Assembly (NCBI RefSeq): GCF_000372725.1
Contig: NW_005200378.1
Location: forward strand, 48,844 to 112,843
Direction: 5' to 3'
Source: Emiliania huxleyi CCMP1516
Taxonomy: Eukaryota > Haptophyta > Isochrysidales > Noelaerhabdaceae
DNA length: 64,000 nt
Numbering within the stretch: the first letter of the stretch is position 1; every line of letters starts with the position of its first letter. Shown here piece by piece: positions 20,448 to 29,407 of this stretch. The position numbers and the translations under genes are program-made. Under the pieces are notes generated by a model that was given only the letters and a program-made list of their open reading frames with translations, did no database searches and was not told the DNA's origin.

Positions 20448-23400
20448 TCAGTCCCTCCCGCTGCTCCTCCTGTCCGCCCGTCCCCCCTTGCCCGTGGCGG
20501 ACTCGCCCGGCCGGACGGCGTAGCTCGACTGGGCGGTGATGTTGGTCGCAAACGCCGTGTAGATGTCGTGCATGTCGGTCACAAAGTCCATCAGGTTGAT
20601 CTCGTTGCGAAACACAAGCACGCCAATGCCGCCAGGCTCCGGCGCCACCTCGGCCGCCGCGGCCGCCTCATCCTCCGCCACCGCCGCCACCGCCGCCACC
20701 GCCGCCGCCGCCGCCGCCCCTGCTGACTCGTCCTCGCAGTCGTCTGCGCCCGCCATGTGGATGGTGAAGGAGCCCGGCTCGCCCGTGGAGGCCGCGTTCA
20801 GGAGGAGGGAGTGCTGGATCTGAAGCTTGGGCGAGTGCAGGTGCCTGCTTATCCGGTCCAGCGCAATCATCAGCGGCTCGCGGTACCACGTGTACACAGC
20901 CAGGTTCTGATCGAGGAGCACCGCCGCCACCTGCTCCGCGAGCAGGAGGGGGCGGCCGGACATCTCGACCCCCTCGACACTGAGCCGCAGCCGTGCGCCG
21001 TCTGCGATACTCAGCTGCAGCAGCGCCAGCGCCCCCTCGCCGTTGAGCTCCCCGTGGTGTTCGCTGCGGCCAAGGCCACCCTCGCCGCCGCTGGAGCGTG
21101 TCCCGCCCCCTCCCCGATCTCCGCCCTCGCGCCGCGGCTCAACGCTGCGGCCGTCCGCGCCACCCGCCGCCCCACCCTCCGGCGCGCAAGCGGCGGGGAC
21201 GGGCGAAGCGCGTGCTGCGCCCGCCGCCGCCGCCGCCGCCGGAAGGGGAGGGGGCGGCGGCGGAGGCGGCGGGAGCGGCGGGGCGTACTCCGCGTCGCGA
21301 ATCCACCGTCGGCGGCGGACGTGGGTGAGGGCGTTCGAGGCGCTCAGCCAGCCGGTGTTGAAGTGTATTCCAAACTGCCAGCCCTCGTCGTTCTTGTTGC
21401 CGCCGTCGTAGTCGACGCGGAATGGGGAGGCCCACCGCCACCCGTCCCCGTCGGGCAGGGGCACCTCCTCGAGGGAGGACCAGCGCTGCGTGCCGTACTC
21501 GTCGGAGTAGTGCGAGTAGTCGAGCGGGAAGAGGTCGTCCGCCGAGTACTTTCGCAGCACCGTCAGCCGGCGCTCGTTCTCGTACACCTCCACCGTCCTC
21601 ATCTGACGGCGCCTCGAGACGGGTTGTCGCCGAAGCGCGGCGTCGCCGGCCGCGCTCGGGGGCGGGCTCTTCGAGCCTGGGGCGAGGCTGGCGGGGGCGA
21701 GCGCCGCGCCGCCGCGCTCCTCGGCGCGATGAGCGAGGTCAGAGATGCTGGCGTCGCCTGCGCCGGCCCCGCCGCCAGCGTCGCCCAAGCCGCCGCCGCC
21801 GCGCGAGAGCGCGGCGCCGGTGCCGCCCCCGCCTGAGAGGCTATCGTCCGCCTCCACCGCCTCCCCGGACACATTCGCAGCCGAGGAGGGGAGCGGTGGC
21901 AGCGATGGCGCAGGAGGGGGTCTCCCCGCGCCGTCCAGGGCGACCTGGGGCAGCAGGCACGCCCGCAAAACCTCATTCGAGCCAACCAGCAGCGAGCCGG
22001 TCGCCTTTGTGATTAGCGTGCGGAGCACCTCGAGGCCTCGCGACGCGAGCCCCCGCACCCCGTCCCCGCCCGCCGGCTCCGCCCCCGCCGCCGCCGGAGC
22101 CGTCGGCGCGTGCGTCGGGGATTGTGACGGGGATGCGAAGGACGGTGTGGCCCCACCTCGCTCCTCGGTGCCGTCGCCCGTGCTGCCGCCGCTCGTCGAG
22201 AGGCGCTCGAGCAGGGAGAGCACGACCTCTAGCCGGCCGTCGGCGCGCATCGACGAGAGCAGCGCGAAGGGGCGTGCGCGCGGCGGCGAGAGGAGGCGGG
22301 AGATGCTGGCAGTGCCCTCGTACAGGGCGCGCGGCACGGAGAGCGAGAGCGTGCCGTCGCCGCCGCCGCGCAAGGCGCCCGAGACGGAGACGGAGACGCG
22401 GTGCATGTTCGTGCGGAGCGAGGCCAGGTAGGAGCGCGCCTCGGCGCGGAAAGTGTCGAGGGCGGCCGACGCCGAGCCGTGCCCGGCGGAGTTGGACGCG
22501 AGCTGCGCGGCGATGGCGTCGGCGATCGCGCCGAGGAGCTTCTCCGGCTCGAGCTCGATCTCGAGGCGGAGGCAGCGCAGCACGACCTGCGCGGGCTTAC
22601 GCTGCAGCGCCTCGATGCGCTCGAGCAGCAGCTCGACGTCCGCGGGCTGCTCCTCGCTCTGCAGGGCGTACAGCGCCTCTTGCCACAGCGCCACAATCTC
22701 CGACCGGAGCGGCTCGGCCCGGCGGGCGCCGTTGAAGTAGCGGAGCACCTCCGCGAGCGAGCGGAAGGGGAGGGGCGACGTGCCCGCCGCGGCGGCCGCC
22801 GAGGAGTGCGAGGTCGGCGAGACGGGGGCCGCGCCGGTGGAGGCGGCGAGCGGCGTGCGCAGCGCGCGAGTCACCAGCTCGGGCGTGAAGGCGGCGGGCG
22901 TGAAGGCGGCGCCCAGCGAGGGCGCGAGGGCGTCGAGCGAGGGCAGCGAGTCGAGGCGCACCAGCCGCTGCACCGCCACCAGCTGCTCCACCTGCGCCCT
23001 CGAGATGCCGAGCAGCCGCGCCGCGTCCGCCGCCGCCTCGCCTCCGCCGCTGAGGTTCGCGTCGAAGGTGCGGACGGGGATGCCGCGCACGGACACGTCG
23101 ACGACGACCTCGGCGCCGTGCCGCGCGGCCTTGAGGTAGGCGCCGAGGTGCGGGCCGAGCTGTCCCATGAGCAGGTGCCGCGTCATCCCCTCGATCACCG
23201 CCTGCATCAGCAGCCGCAGCAGCTTCTCCGGCGCGTACTCCGACTCGGCGCCGGCCGACGAGGAGGCCTCCCTCTTGAACTGCAGCAGCTCGATCTTGAA
23301 GCCCGACTCGAGCTTCCAGCTGCGCCGCTTCGGCAGGTAGACGAGGGGCAGGACGGCCTTGAAGCGCGCGGAGAGGTCGATGCGCGTGAAGGAGATGTTT

Positions 23401-24301
23401 GGCGCGAGCGAGATGCCAAAGAGGTCGCGCCGGTTCACCACAGAGACGCCCTCGCCGAGGAAGCGGAGAGCGCCGCCAGAGCCTGCGGGAGGCGGAGGAG
23501 AGGGGCGGTGAAGAGCGCAGGGGGCAGCGCCTGCAGCCTCGACCTTGCGACGTGGTGGTGCCTTCGTGCGCGCGCGTCTGGCAGATTTGACGGTACCGCA
23601 TCTACAGTAGCGGGCCCGAGCCTCCGCAGCCCGCGCCGCCTTCCCACGTCACTCGCAAAGAGGGCACCTGCGCGTGGCCGTGCGCGGAGGTGCCGGCGGC
23701 GACGCTGATGCGCAGGACCCCTGAGAGGTGCTCGAGGAGCAGCTCCTATTCACACGGAGCCGCGTGCACGCGCGGGTGGCGGCGGGAGGAGCGGGGGAGG
23801 AAAGAGAGGCAGCCGTGCCTTGAAGCCGACGTAGGTGTCGTTGTACGAGAAGCGCAGGGAGAAGCCGCTGGCGGCGGGGAAGTAGTGGGCGCGGCGCGCA
23901 TCCTCCAGATCATGCTGCGTCCGCAGAAGCTTGTCCTCCAGCTGGCCGAGCAGCAGCTCGATGTCGGCTGAGCCGCCGCCGCCGCCGCCGCCGCTGCCGC
24001 CGCCGCTGCCGCCGCCGCTGCCGCCGCCGCCGCCTGCCGCCTTGGCAGCCGCTTCGAATCGCTCGGCCTTGGCGAGCTGCCCTTGGGCAAGCTTCATCTC
24101 TCGCTCGAGCAGCCCGATGGTTTCCTCCATCGCATTGATCTGGTGTCCGAGCACCTCAGATTCGCGCCGCCACCGCTCGCTCGCGTGCCGCGAGCTCTCG
24201 GCTTCTGCAACGTGCAAAGCGGCGAAACGAGCCCGCAGGAGGGACGCGGTCTCCTCGGGGCAATGGTCTGCGAGATCGGAGTGGGAGGCGGACGTGTCCA
24301 T
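20448..24301 (-). CDS. DysF-domain protein with N-terminal coiled coil, 3 exons
   Basis: Predicted 1207 aa, exons 24301-23819, 23745-23640 and 23482-20448. Residues about 15-110 are a coiled coil, followed by poly-Gly/Ser. The next part (SYNDTYVGFK, GVLRISVAAG, LRVTWEG, VNRRDLFGISLAP) looks like a beta-rich domain. A large middle region is helical with Pro/Ser/Gly linkers. At about residues 820-930 lies a DysF pair: VYENERR...YSADDLFPLDY, W/R-rich WASPFRVDYD and EGWQFGIHF, ending in VRRRRWIRD. DysF domains occur in dysferlins, peroxins of the Pex23/30 type and TECPR1, all membrane-linked. The C-terminus continues about 270 residues with Ala runs. Both introns (73 and 157 bp) have GC donors; reading frame and coherence across the joins support them. 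No transmembrane helix is obvious. Confidence 0.75.
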
Positions 24302-24352
24302 GTGGCTCGGTGTGCGCGGTGGCGCGAGAGCGCCATCTTTGGGGCGACGTGA

Positions 24353-24362
24353 AAAAGAATTT
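24353..24362 (-). promoter_or_regulatory. Putative core-promoter motif AAATTCTTTT (DysF gene)
   Basis: AAATTCTTTTTC on the coding strand, 61 nt before the ATG at 24301. Same motif and distance class as YIF1. Confidence 0.5.
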
Positions 24363-24434
24363 TGCACTTAATACCGAAAAAACGACTTTAGGTGCACTAA
24401 TTCCGCGCGCCAAAAAAGCAGTCCGACCCTCTAC

Positions 24435-24690
24435 GTGCTCCGACGCAACAGCCCTGGTTCGGTCCGCGAGCTAGATGCATGCTTACCTCGCCCTGCTGCT
24501 CGGTACCAACGCAAACAGCAAACACAAAACAAAACTATCTCTCTCTCTCTCCCAACGCACCGTCTTCTGGGAGATCCGGGATGCCACTCACGCGCGTCTC
24601 CGATTCACACGTACTCGGGCCCGCGCACACACACCAATCCTTTCTCATCATGTCGCGTAACTAGAGCGAGGCGCGGCGTGAGAGCAGGCG
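24435..24690 (-). repeat. Dispersed repeat shared with 36885-37060 (inverted orientation)
   Basis: On the minus strand it contains CGCTCTAGTTACGCGACATG, ATGAGAAAGGATTGGTGTG, GTACGTGTGAATCGGAGACG and TTGGTACCGAGCAGCAGGGC in the same order as 36885-37060 reads on the plus strand. The copy here has a CT/AG microsatellite expansion in the middle. Each copy abuts a locus of the F-box/MORN-like gene family. Confidence 0.75.
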
Positions 24691-24732
24691 GACATCGCTT
24701 CCAGGGAGGGGGGCGCCCTTCTCTCCACACCA

Positions 24733-24850
24733 CATGCTAGGGGGGGGGTCCGACCCCCCCCCAGCACCTTCACCACATGCTAGGGGGGGGTCCCGCCCCC
24801 CCCCAGCACCTTCACCACATGCTAGGGGGGGGGGGGGGGGGGCACATGCT
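24733..24850. repeat. Tandem G-run/C-run hairpin units
   Basis: Two and a half units of about 48 bp, each CATGCTAGGGGGGGG..., then TCC(C/G)..., then CCCCCCCCCAGCACCTTCAC. The G and C runs in each unit can pair into a hairpin or form quadruplex structures. A final G20 run precedes CACATGCTAGGCGG. Confidence 0.8.
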
Positions 24851-25201
24851 AGGCGGACCGGAGCCCAGGTCTGGGGTCCACATGCTACACGAAACCGGAG
24901 CGGGCGGGACTCACTTCTCACCAACAGTAATTTCTCTCGATCTCGCCAGCTTGGCTCGTACTCCCCTCCTCCCCCACAGCAATCCTCCTCCAACAGCGCT
25001 TCAGCGGCTCCTCGCCCTACTCGAGTAGTCCTCGCCGCAGCGGCTCGTCGACGTGGGACAGAGAACTAGGACTCCCGTCACTGCGTCGTGGCACCCTCGC
25101 CGCTCATGCGCCGAGCATGGCACCGTCGCGAGATCTCCGCCATGTGCTGTGAGAAACAAACAAAGAAAGAATTTTGAAGAAAGAAAGAAAACCCGCCCGC
25201 G

Positions 25202-25211
25202 AAATTCTTTT
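25202..25211 (+). promoter_or_regulatory. Putative core-promoter motif AAATTCTTTT (F-box/MORN-like gene)
   Basis: AAATTCTTTTCT, 58 nt before the ATG at 25260, inside the TIR-bounded unit. Confidence 0.5.
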
Positions 25212-25259
25212 CTTACGCGCCGCCGTTAGCTGGAGCTTGAGGGCGAGGCGGAATCGCCC

Positions 25260-26402
25260 ATGCCGTCACTGGAGGAGCTGCGGGCGGCGGCCGACGCTAC
25301 GGCGGAGGCGGAGGCGGAGAGAGCGCTTGCAGCGGCAAGGGCAGCAGAGAACGTAGTTTCAGCAGCGAGGGCCGCGGCAGCGGCGGCGGCAGGCCGCGCG
25401 GCGGAGGCGGAGAGAGCGCTCGCAGCGGCGAGGGCAGCAGCAAACGCAGTTTCAGCAGCGAGGGCCGCGGCAGCGGCGCCTTGCGGAGACCCCGACGACG
25501 ACGCCCCGCCCACGTACTGGCTGGGCGAGCTGCCGCCGGAGCTGCACCTCCGCATCCTCGAGGGCGTCGACGACTTCTCCGACTGCGCCGCCTTCAGCCT
25601 CGCTTCGCCGCGCCTCGGCCTCCTCGCCCTACGCAGCGGCCTGGCGCGCTTCAAGGACCCTCTCTTCGCCGTGGCGATGCGGCTGCTGCTCAGCCAGCGT
25701 CTCGTCGGTACCTTCGGCGTGGTGACGCTCAGCGAGGACACCCTCCGCAGATACGCCGCCGACCGCCAAGCCAGCGCTGGCCACTTCCCATGGCTTGCGA
25801 GGGTGAGCCCGGCGCTCTGCATCTCGGCAGTAGAGGGGGCAGCGGACGAGCGTCACGACGAGGTGTGGGCGTTGCGACGCGGCGAGGAGAGCGGCGCGAA
25901 GCTTCGGGCGCGTCACTTGCAAACCGGGCAGGTGCATCACTTCAAGGGCGAGAAAGGTGCGGAGCGGATGGTGCGCGCGGAGTTTGCCGACGGCAACGTG
26001 CTGTACTTCGAGGGCGAGGAAGGCGCGCAGCGAATGGTGCGCGTGGAGTCTGCCGACGGCGACGTGCAGCACTACCTGGGCGAAAGAGATGCGGAGCGGA
26101 CGGTGCGCATAGAGTTTGCCGACGGCGAAGTGCAGCACTACGAGGGCGAGCAAGGGGCGGAGCGAATGGTGCGCGTGGAGTCTACCGGCGGCGACGTGTC
26201 GTACTACGAGGGCGAGAAAGGTGCGGAGCGGAGGGTGCGCGTGGAGTTTGCCGATGGCAACGTGCTGCACTACGAGGGCGAGGAAGAGCGGATGGTGCGC
26301 GTGGAGTCTGCCGACGGCGACGTGCTGTACTACGAGGGCGAGAAAGGTGCGGAGCGGAGGGTGCGCGTGGAGTTTGCCGACGGCGACGTGCAGCACTACT
26401 AG
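25260..26402 (+). CDS. F-box-like protein with MORN-like C-terminal repeats
   Basis: Single-exon, 380 aa. Residues 1-75 are an Ala/Glu-rich helix (EELRAAADATAEAEAERALA) shared at DNA level with the loci at 33.96 and 36.4 kb. Residues about 85-130 (WLGELPPELHLRILEGVDDF, SDCAAFSLASPRLG) look like an F-box. From about residue 215 come eight or so copies of a repeat of about 20-22 residues built on EGEKGAERMVRVEFADGNV and LHY, resembling MORN-type beta-hairpin repeats and probably a protein or lipid contact surface. The last repeat ends in HY-stop exactly at the repeat boundary. F-box proteins recruit targets to SCF ubiquitin ligases; that role is inferred from one weak domain only. Confidence 0.75.
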   Translation: MPSLEELRAAADATAEAEAERALAAARAAENVVSAARAAAAAAAGRAAEAERALAAARAAANAVSAARAAAAAPCGDPDDDAPPTYWLGELPPELHLRILEGVDDFSDCAAFSLASPRLGLLALRSGLARFKDPLFAVAMRLLLSQRLVGTFGVVTLSEDTLRRYAADRQASAGHFPWLARVSPALCISAVEGAADERHDEVWALRRGEESGAKLRARHLQTGQVHHFKGEKGAERMVRAEFADGNVLYFEGEEGAQRMVRVESADGDVQHYLGERDAERTVRIEFADGEVQHYEGEQGAERMVRVESTGGDVSYYEGEKGAERRVRVEFADGNVLHYEGEEERMVRVESADGDVLYYEGEKGAERRVRVEFADGDVQHY

Positions 26403-26475
26403 GGCGAGCAAGGCGCGGAGCGGAAGCGCCAAGCTGGCGAGATCGAGAGAAATTACTGTTGGAGGGAAGGAGTGA

Positions 26476-26893
26476 GGCCGAGCGTTTTTGATCTCTGGAT
26501 CTGTGGGCGCCCGCCCGCCGCCTCTGAGGGGGTCGGGCCCCCTAGACTGAAAACAAAAACAAGCTCGAAAACAGCCAAAATCAGCCTGCGAGAGAGGCAC
26601 TGCGCGCCGCTGACCTCAATGTGGGGATGTGTGCCGACACCAATACTGATCTAAAACCTGGAAACCCTTCGGTTCAAAGCCGACCCTAAGCGCCATCCTT
26701 CCTGCTCTCACCTGATGCTGCTTCCCCGCGCCGCCTCCTTGGGCCCCCTTGGGCGTATTTTCTACTCCCAGTGGGGTCCCGGGCCCCCGGGCCCCCTCTT
26801 GTTTTCTGTTTTCTGTTTTTCAAAACGCCCGCCCGCCCGCCACCCCGAAGCGGCTCGGCCCCCCACAGATCCAGAGATCAAAAACGCTCGGCC
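26476..26893. mobile_element. Nested 418-bp MITE-like insertion with 3-bp target duplication
   Basis: Ends are inverted: GGCCGAGCGTTTTTGATCTC with TGGATCTGTGGG at the left, and the reverse complement at 26862-26893. It is flanked by TGA at 26473-26475 and 26894-26896. Removing the element plus one TGA rebuilds the right terminal repeat of the surrounding unit (..GAGTGAGTCCCGCC..) to match its left counterpart. No coding capacity. Confidence 0.8.
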
Positions 26894-26921
26894 TGAGTCC
26901 CGCCCGCTCCGGTTTCGTGTA

Positions 26922-27269
26922 TTGCGGCGCGGCGGGGTCTGTTCTCTCGTCTACACGCTCTGAGTACCGTACGGGTAGCGTGAATACGTATGCATTTCTT
27001 TCGTAACGAGCTGCGACTAGGCGTGCTATGCCCCCCAGGATACCAAAAGCTCCGAGCCAGACCTGACGGCTGCTGGTGCTGAACGCTGGCCGGGACATAC
27101 ATGATATATACAGCCTGGCACGCGCCGCGCCCCGCGCGCCGACGACAGCACCACAAGCTGACAGCCGAGACAGCCCTGATTGATGTCTCTGTGCGTGACA
27201 ATACCCCCGGCAATGAGTGTACTGCACCTCTAGTCTACCTACCTATGGATTCGAGCACGCGCCCCAATG
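26922..27269. other. Intergenic DNA
   Basis: 3' flank of the glycosyltransferase gene on the minus strand. No gene or repeat recognised. Confidence 0.5.
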
Positions 27270-28370
27270 TCAGAGCGCGCACTGCTTCGTGAACACGTTG
27301 TCCGACTCGAAGAGCTCGGTGTAGTCCTGCGCATCCCTGGCTGCCAGAGGACCCTTCATGTGCAGCCTTGGGTTTGGCTTCTCGTACGCGAGGATGGTGG
27401 TGCCGCGGCGCAGCCCGGTCATCGGCCACATCGCGTCACGCGTGTCGATGTACGTGATCGCCACATCGTGGCGGTTCTCTTCGTAGCATCGGTGCAGCAG
27501 TCCCGGTCCGGAGAGCAGCAGCGCGCCAGCTGTGATCTTTGAATGGTCTACGCTGCGTCTCCTCACATTCGCCACGATGTGATCGATCATGCATTTGGCG
27601 ATCGGCGAGCCTGGGACTGAAGCGAGCATCTTCATCTGCATCCCGGGAACCGGCGTACCCATGCGGGCGGGGTCGAAGCCCTGCGGCTGGTCGTGGCCGA
27701 GGGTAAAGCCGCTGCAGGGCGAGTACAGTGTCGGCAGGGGATGGAGCGGCACGATGTCGGCGTCCAGGTACACACCGCCCTCGGCGTAGAGGGCGCAGAA
27801 GCGGAAGAGGTCTGCGCGCCACGCCGGCGCACTCAGGCACCGATACGCGTTTGCGGGCCGCCTGCCGAGGCGCTTGCGAATGTACTCGTGCGCCTCGGAG
27901 TCATTGAGGTGGTGAAAGCGGAAGCTCGGGTTGGAGAGGGAGACCCCTCGCTGTGTGAAGTCGGGCGTACCGGCGGAGACCGAGTGCAAGATGCGCGGCA
28001 CGCGCTCCGGGCGGCCCTCGCAATCCGGCATGCTGAGCGGCAAACGCAGGTAGTCTCTGCAGAACCGGAGCATCCTGTCCCGGACGGGGCCGTCCTTTGG
28101 GATGACCATCTTGGAGTTGATGTGGCGGTTGCAGGTCATGCGGGTGTACGCGGTCTTTCGCCTGTCGGCCTCGCCTCTCCTTATAACACAGCACGGGTAG
28201 TCGGTCCCGCACGGCCTGGGCAGCTGACACCGGCTGCAGGCTGTGTCGTTCCAGATGCTCCAACGCAGCTCCTCCTCCGAGGAGAGGACCTCCGACACGG
28301 TGGGGCACTTTTCTGCCGCAAGCCGTCCGCCGTAGCCCTCGACAATGCTCGGGCCCAGCAGGGCGAGCAT
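27270..28370 (-). CDS. DXD-motif glycosyltransferase (GT32/OCH1-like)
   Basis: 366 aa from the ATG at 28370. The core matches the Gly_transf_sug family: RVPRILHSVSAG, FHHLNDSEAHEYIRKRLG, the signature PAWRADLFRFCALYAEGGVY followed by LDADIVPL, with the metal/nucleotide-sugar DXD at Asp203-Asp205, and a later block KITAGALLLSGPG. Such enzymes transfer mannose or related sugars from a nucleotide donor in the Golgi. The N-terminal 90 residues are Cys-rich (CSRCQLPRPCGTDYPCC). No signal anchor is visible at this start, so an upstream exon encoding a membrane anchor may be missing. A GATTTTAAAAATC run lies about 85 nt upstream. Confidence 0.85.
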   Translation of the reverse strand: MLALLGPSIVEGYGGRLAAEKCPTVSEVLSSEEELRWSIWNDTACSRCQLPRPCGTDYPCCVIRRGEADRRKTAYTRMTCNRHINSKMVIPKDGPVRDRMLRFCRDYLRLPLSMPDCEGRPERVPRILHSVSAGTPDFTQRGVSLSNPSFRFHHLNDSEAHEYIRKRLGRRPANAYRCLSAPAWRADLFRFCALYAEGGVYLDADIVPLHPLPTLYSPCSGFTLGHDQPQGFDPARMGTPVPGMQMKMLASVPGSPIAKCMIDHIVANVRRRSVDHSKITAGALLLSGPGLLHRCYEENRHDVAITYIDTRDAMWPMTGLRRGTTILAYEKPNPRLHMKGPLAARDAQDYTELFESDNVFTKQCAL

Positions 28371-29351
28371 ATGCGCGTAGCGGCTGCCCGGGCGAGCGCG
28401 CGACGGCCGCCGTGCAGACGGGCGAGGGAGGGCCGTGCGCCCGTCCCCGCGGCGCCGATTTTTAAAATCCCCGGGTTCGATTTTTACGGATCACGGGGGC
28501 CTTTCGATTGATCGCTGTGGACCGTGCGAGGGAAGAGACGGACTGCTGCGAAACATACCTAGTGCGGAGCGGGGCGGGGGGGAGGCGGGGCCGGCGGCGA
28601 GCCCGGAGCCCGCCCCCGCCCCCTTGCTTGGCCTTGGGGAAGTAAGGGAGGGCTAGGAGGAGTGCGGCGCGCGGGGGCGGGCGGATGGCAAGACGAGGGC
28701 GATGGTGGGCGCAGCAGAGGGAGTAGGCGGCGGCGACAGCGGGGGCGTAGGCGTGTTTTGGTTTGTTTGGTCATATGAGTAGAGTGTGTCTAGGTAGGTA
28801 GGTAGAAAGGTGAAGAACAGCCAGGCTCGGACTGGACACCAACGCGGTATGGGTGGACGCTAGACAGATGATGACGACACGCACGAGCGACACACAGACA
28901 CAAACAAGCTCACAAGACACACAGCCAGCTGGCTGCCACACACCCTGAGTTGGCGTACACATAACTCAAGGCCACATCCTCCCTGTCGCCCCCCCCAGCA
29001 CTCCAAGGTGCCAAGAGAAACAAACAAGGGCACAACAAACAACAGACGACAGGAAGTGACATGTGAGGCTAGAGCAGCATGCTCCACCTCTAGCAATCTC
29101 TCCGGCCGGCGAGGCACGGACGAGACCGTATGTGGGGTCTAGTGAGGTGTCTATGGACGCCCTCCTCATGGGCTAGCTGCCTGCGGCTAGCCCTAATCTC
29201 GCACTCACGGACAGTGACAATCAAATGGGTGAGTGTTTGCGAGCTGAGGCGCGTGTGCTAACTCCAGGCCGCACGTCGTGGCACTATGACGTAGGTAGAC
29301 GTGCGACTGCAGCGCTGTGTCTCGCGCCTTGGAGAGGTTCGGCGGCGCCGA
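28371..29351. other. Intergenic DNA with a dispersed repeat
   Basis: Contains a GA/GC-rich stretch at 28560-28760 and, at 28782-29022, the second copy of the repeat described at 4245-4490. No gene recognised. Confidence 0.6.
28782..29022. repeat. Dispersed repeat (copy 2 of the 4245 family)
   Basis: Starts in GTAGGTAGGTAG then AAGGTGAAGAACAGCCAGGC. Runs parallel to 4245-4490 with a handful of indels, in the same orientation. Confidence 0.7.
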
Positions 29352-29361
29352 GAATTTTTTC
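29352..29361 (+). promoter_or_regulatory. Possible variant core-promoter motif GAATTTTTTC (ABC1K gene)
   Basis: 56 nt before the predicted ATG at 29408; differs from RAATTCTTTT at the C position. Weaker than the other sites. Confidence 0.3.
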
Positions 29362-29407
29362 CCCAAAGCCGGACTTCGACGACCTCCCACCACCATCGTT
29401 GCCGCGG

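Larger units (their letters stand above)
24886..26921. mobile_element. TIR-bounded unit carrying the F-box/MORN-like gene
   Basis: Left terminal repeat at 24886-24954 and right repeat at 26429-26475 plus 26894-26921. Positions 24921-24954 and 26429-26462 are a perfect 34-bp inverted pair (CCAAGCTGGCGAGATCGAG and GAAATTACTGTTGG are its halves). The outer part, TGAGTCCCGCCCGCTCCGG with TTTCGTGTA, matches after removing a nested insertion at 26476-26893. The whole CDS and its promoter motif lie inside. No transposase is encoded. TA at the outermost ends could be a target duplication. Confidence 0.7.

Noticed and set aside
20563-23708. Several plus-strand open frames opposite the DysF gene
   Set aside because: Shadows of GC-rich coding sequence; Arg/Pro/Ala-rich with no domain.
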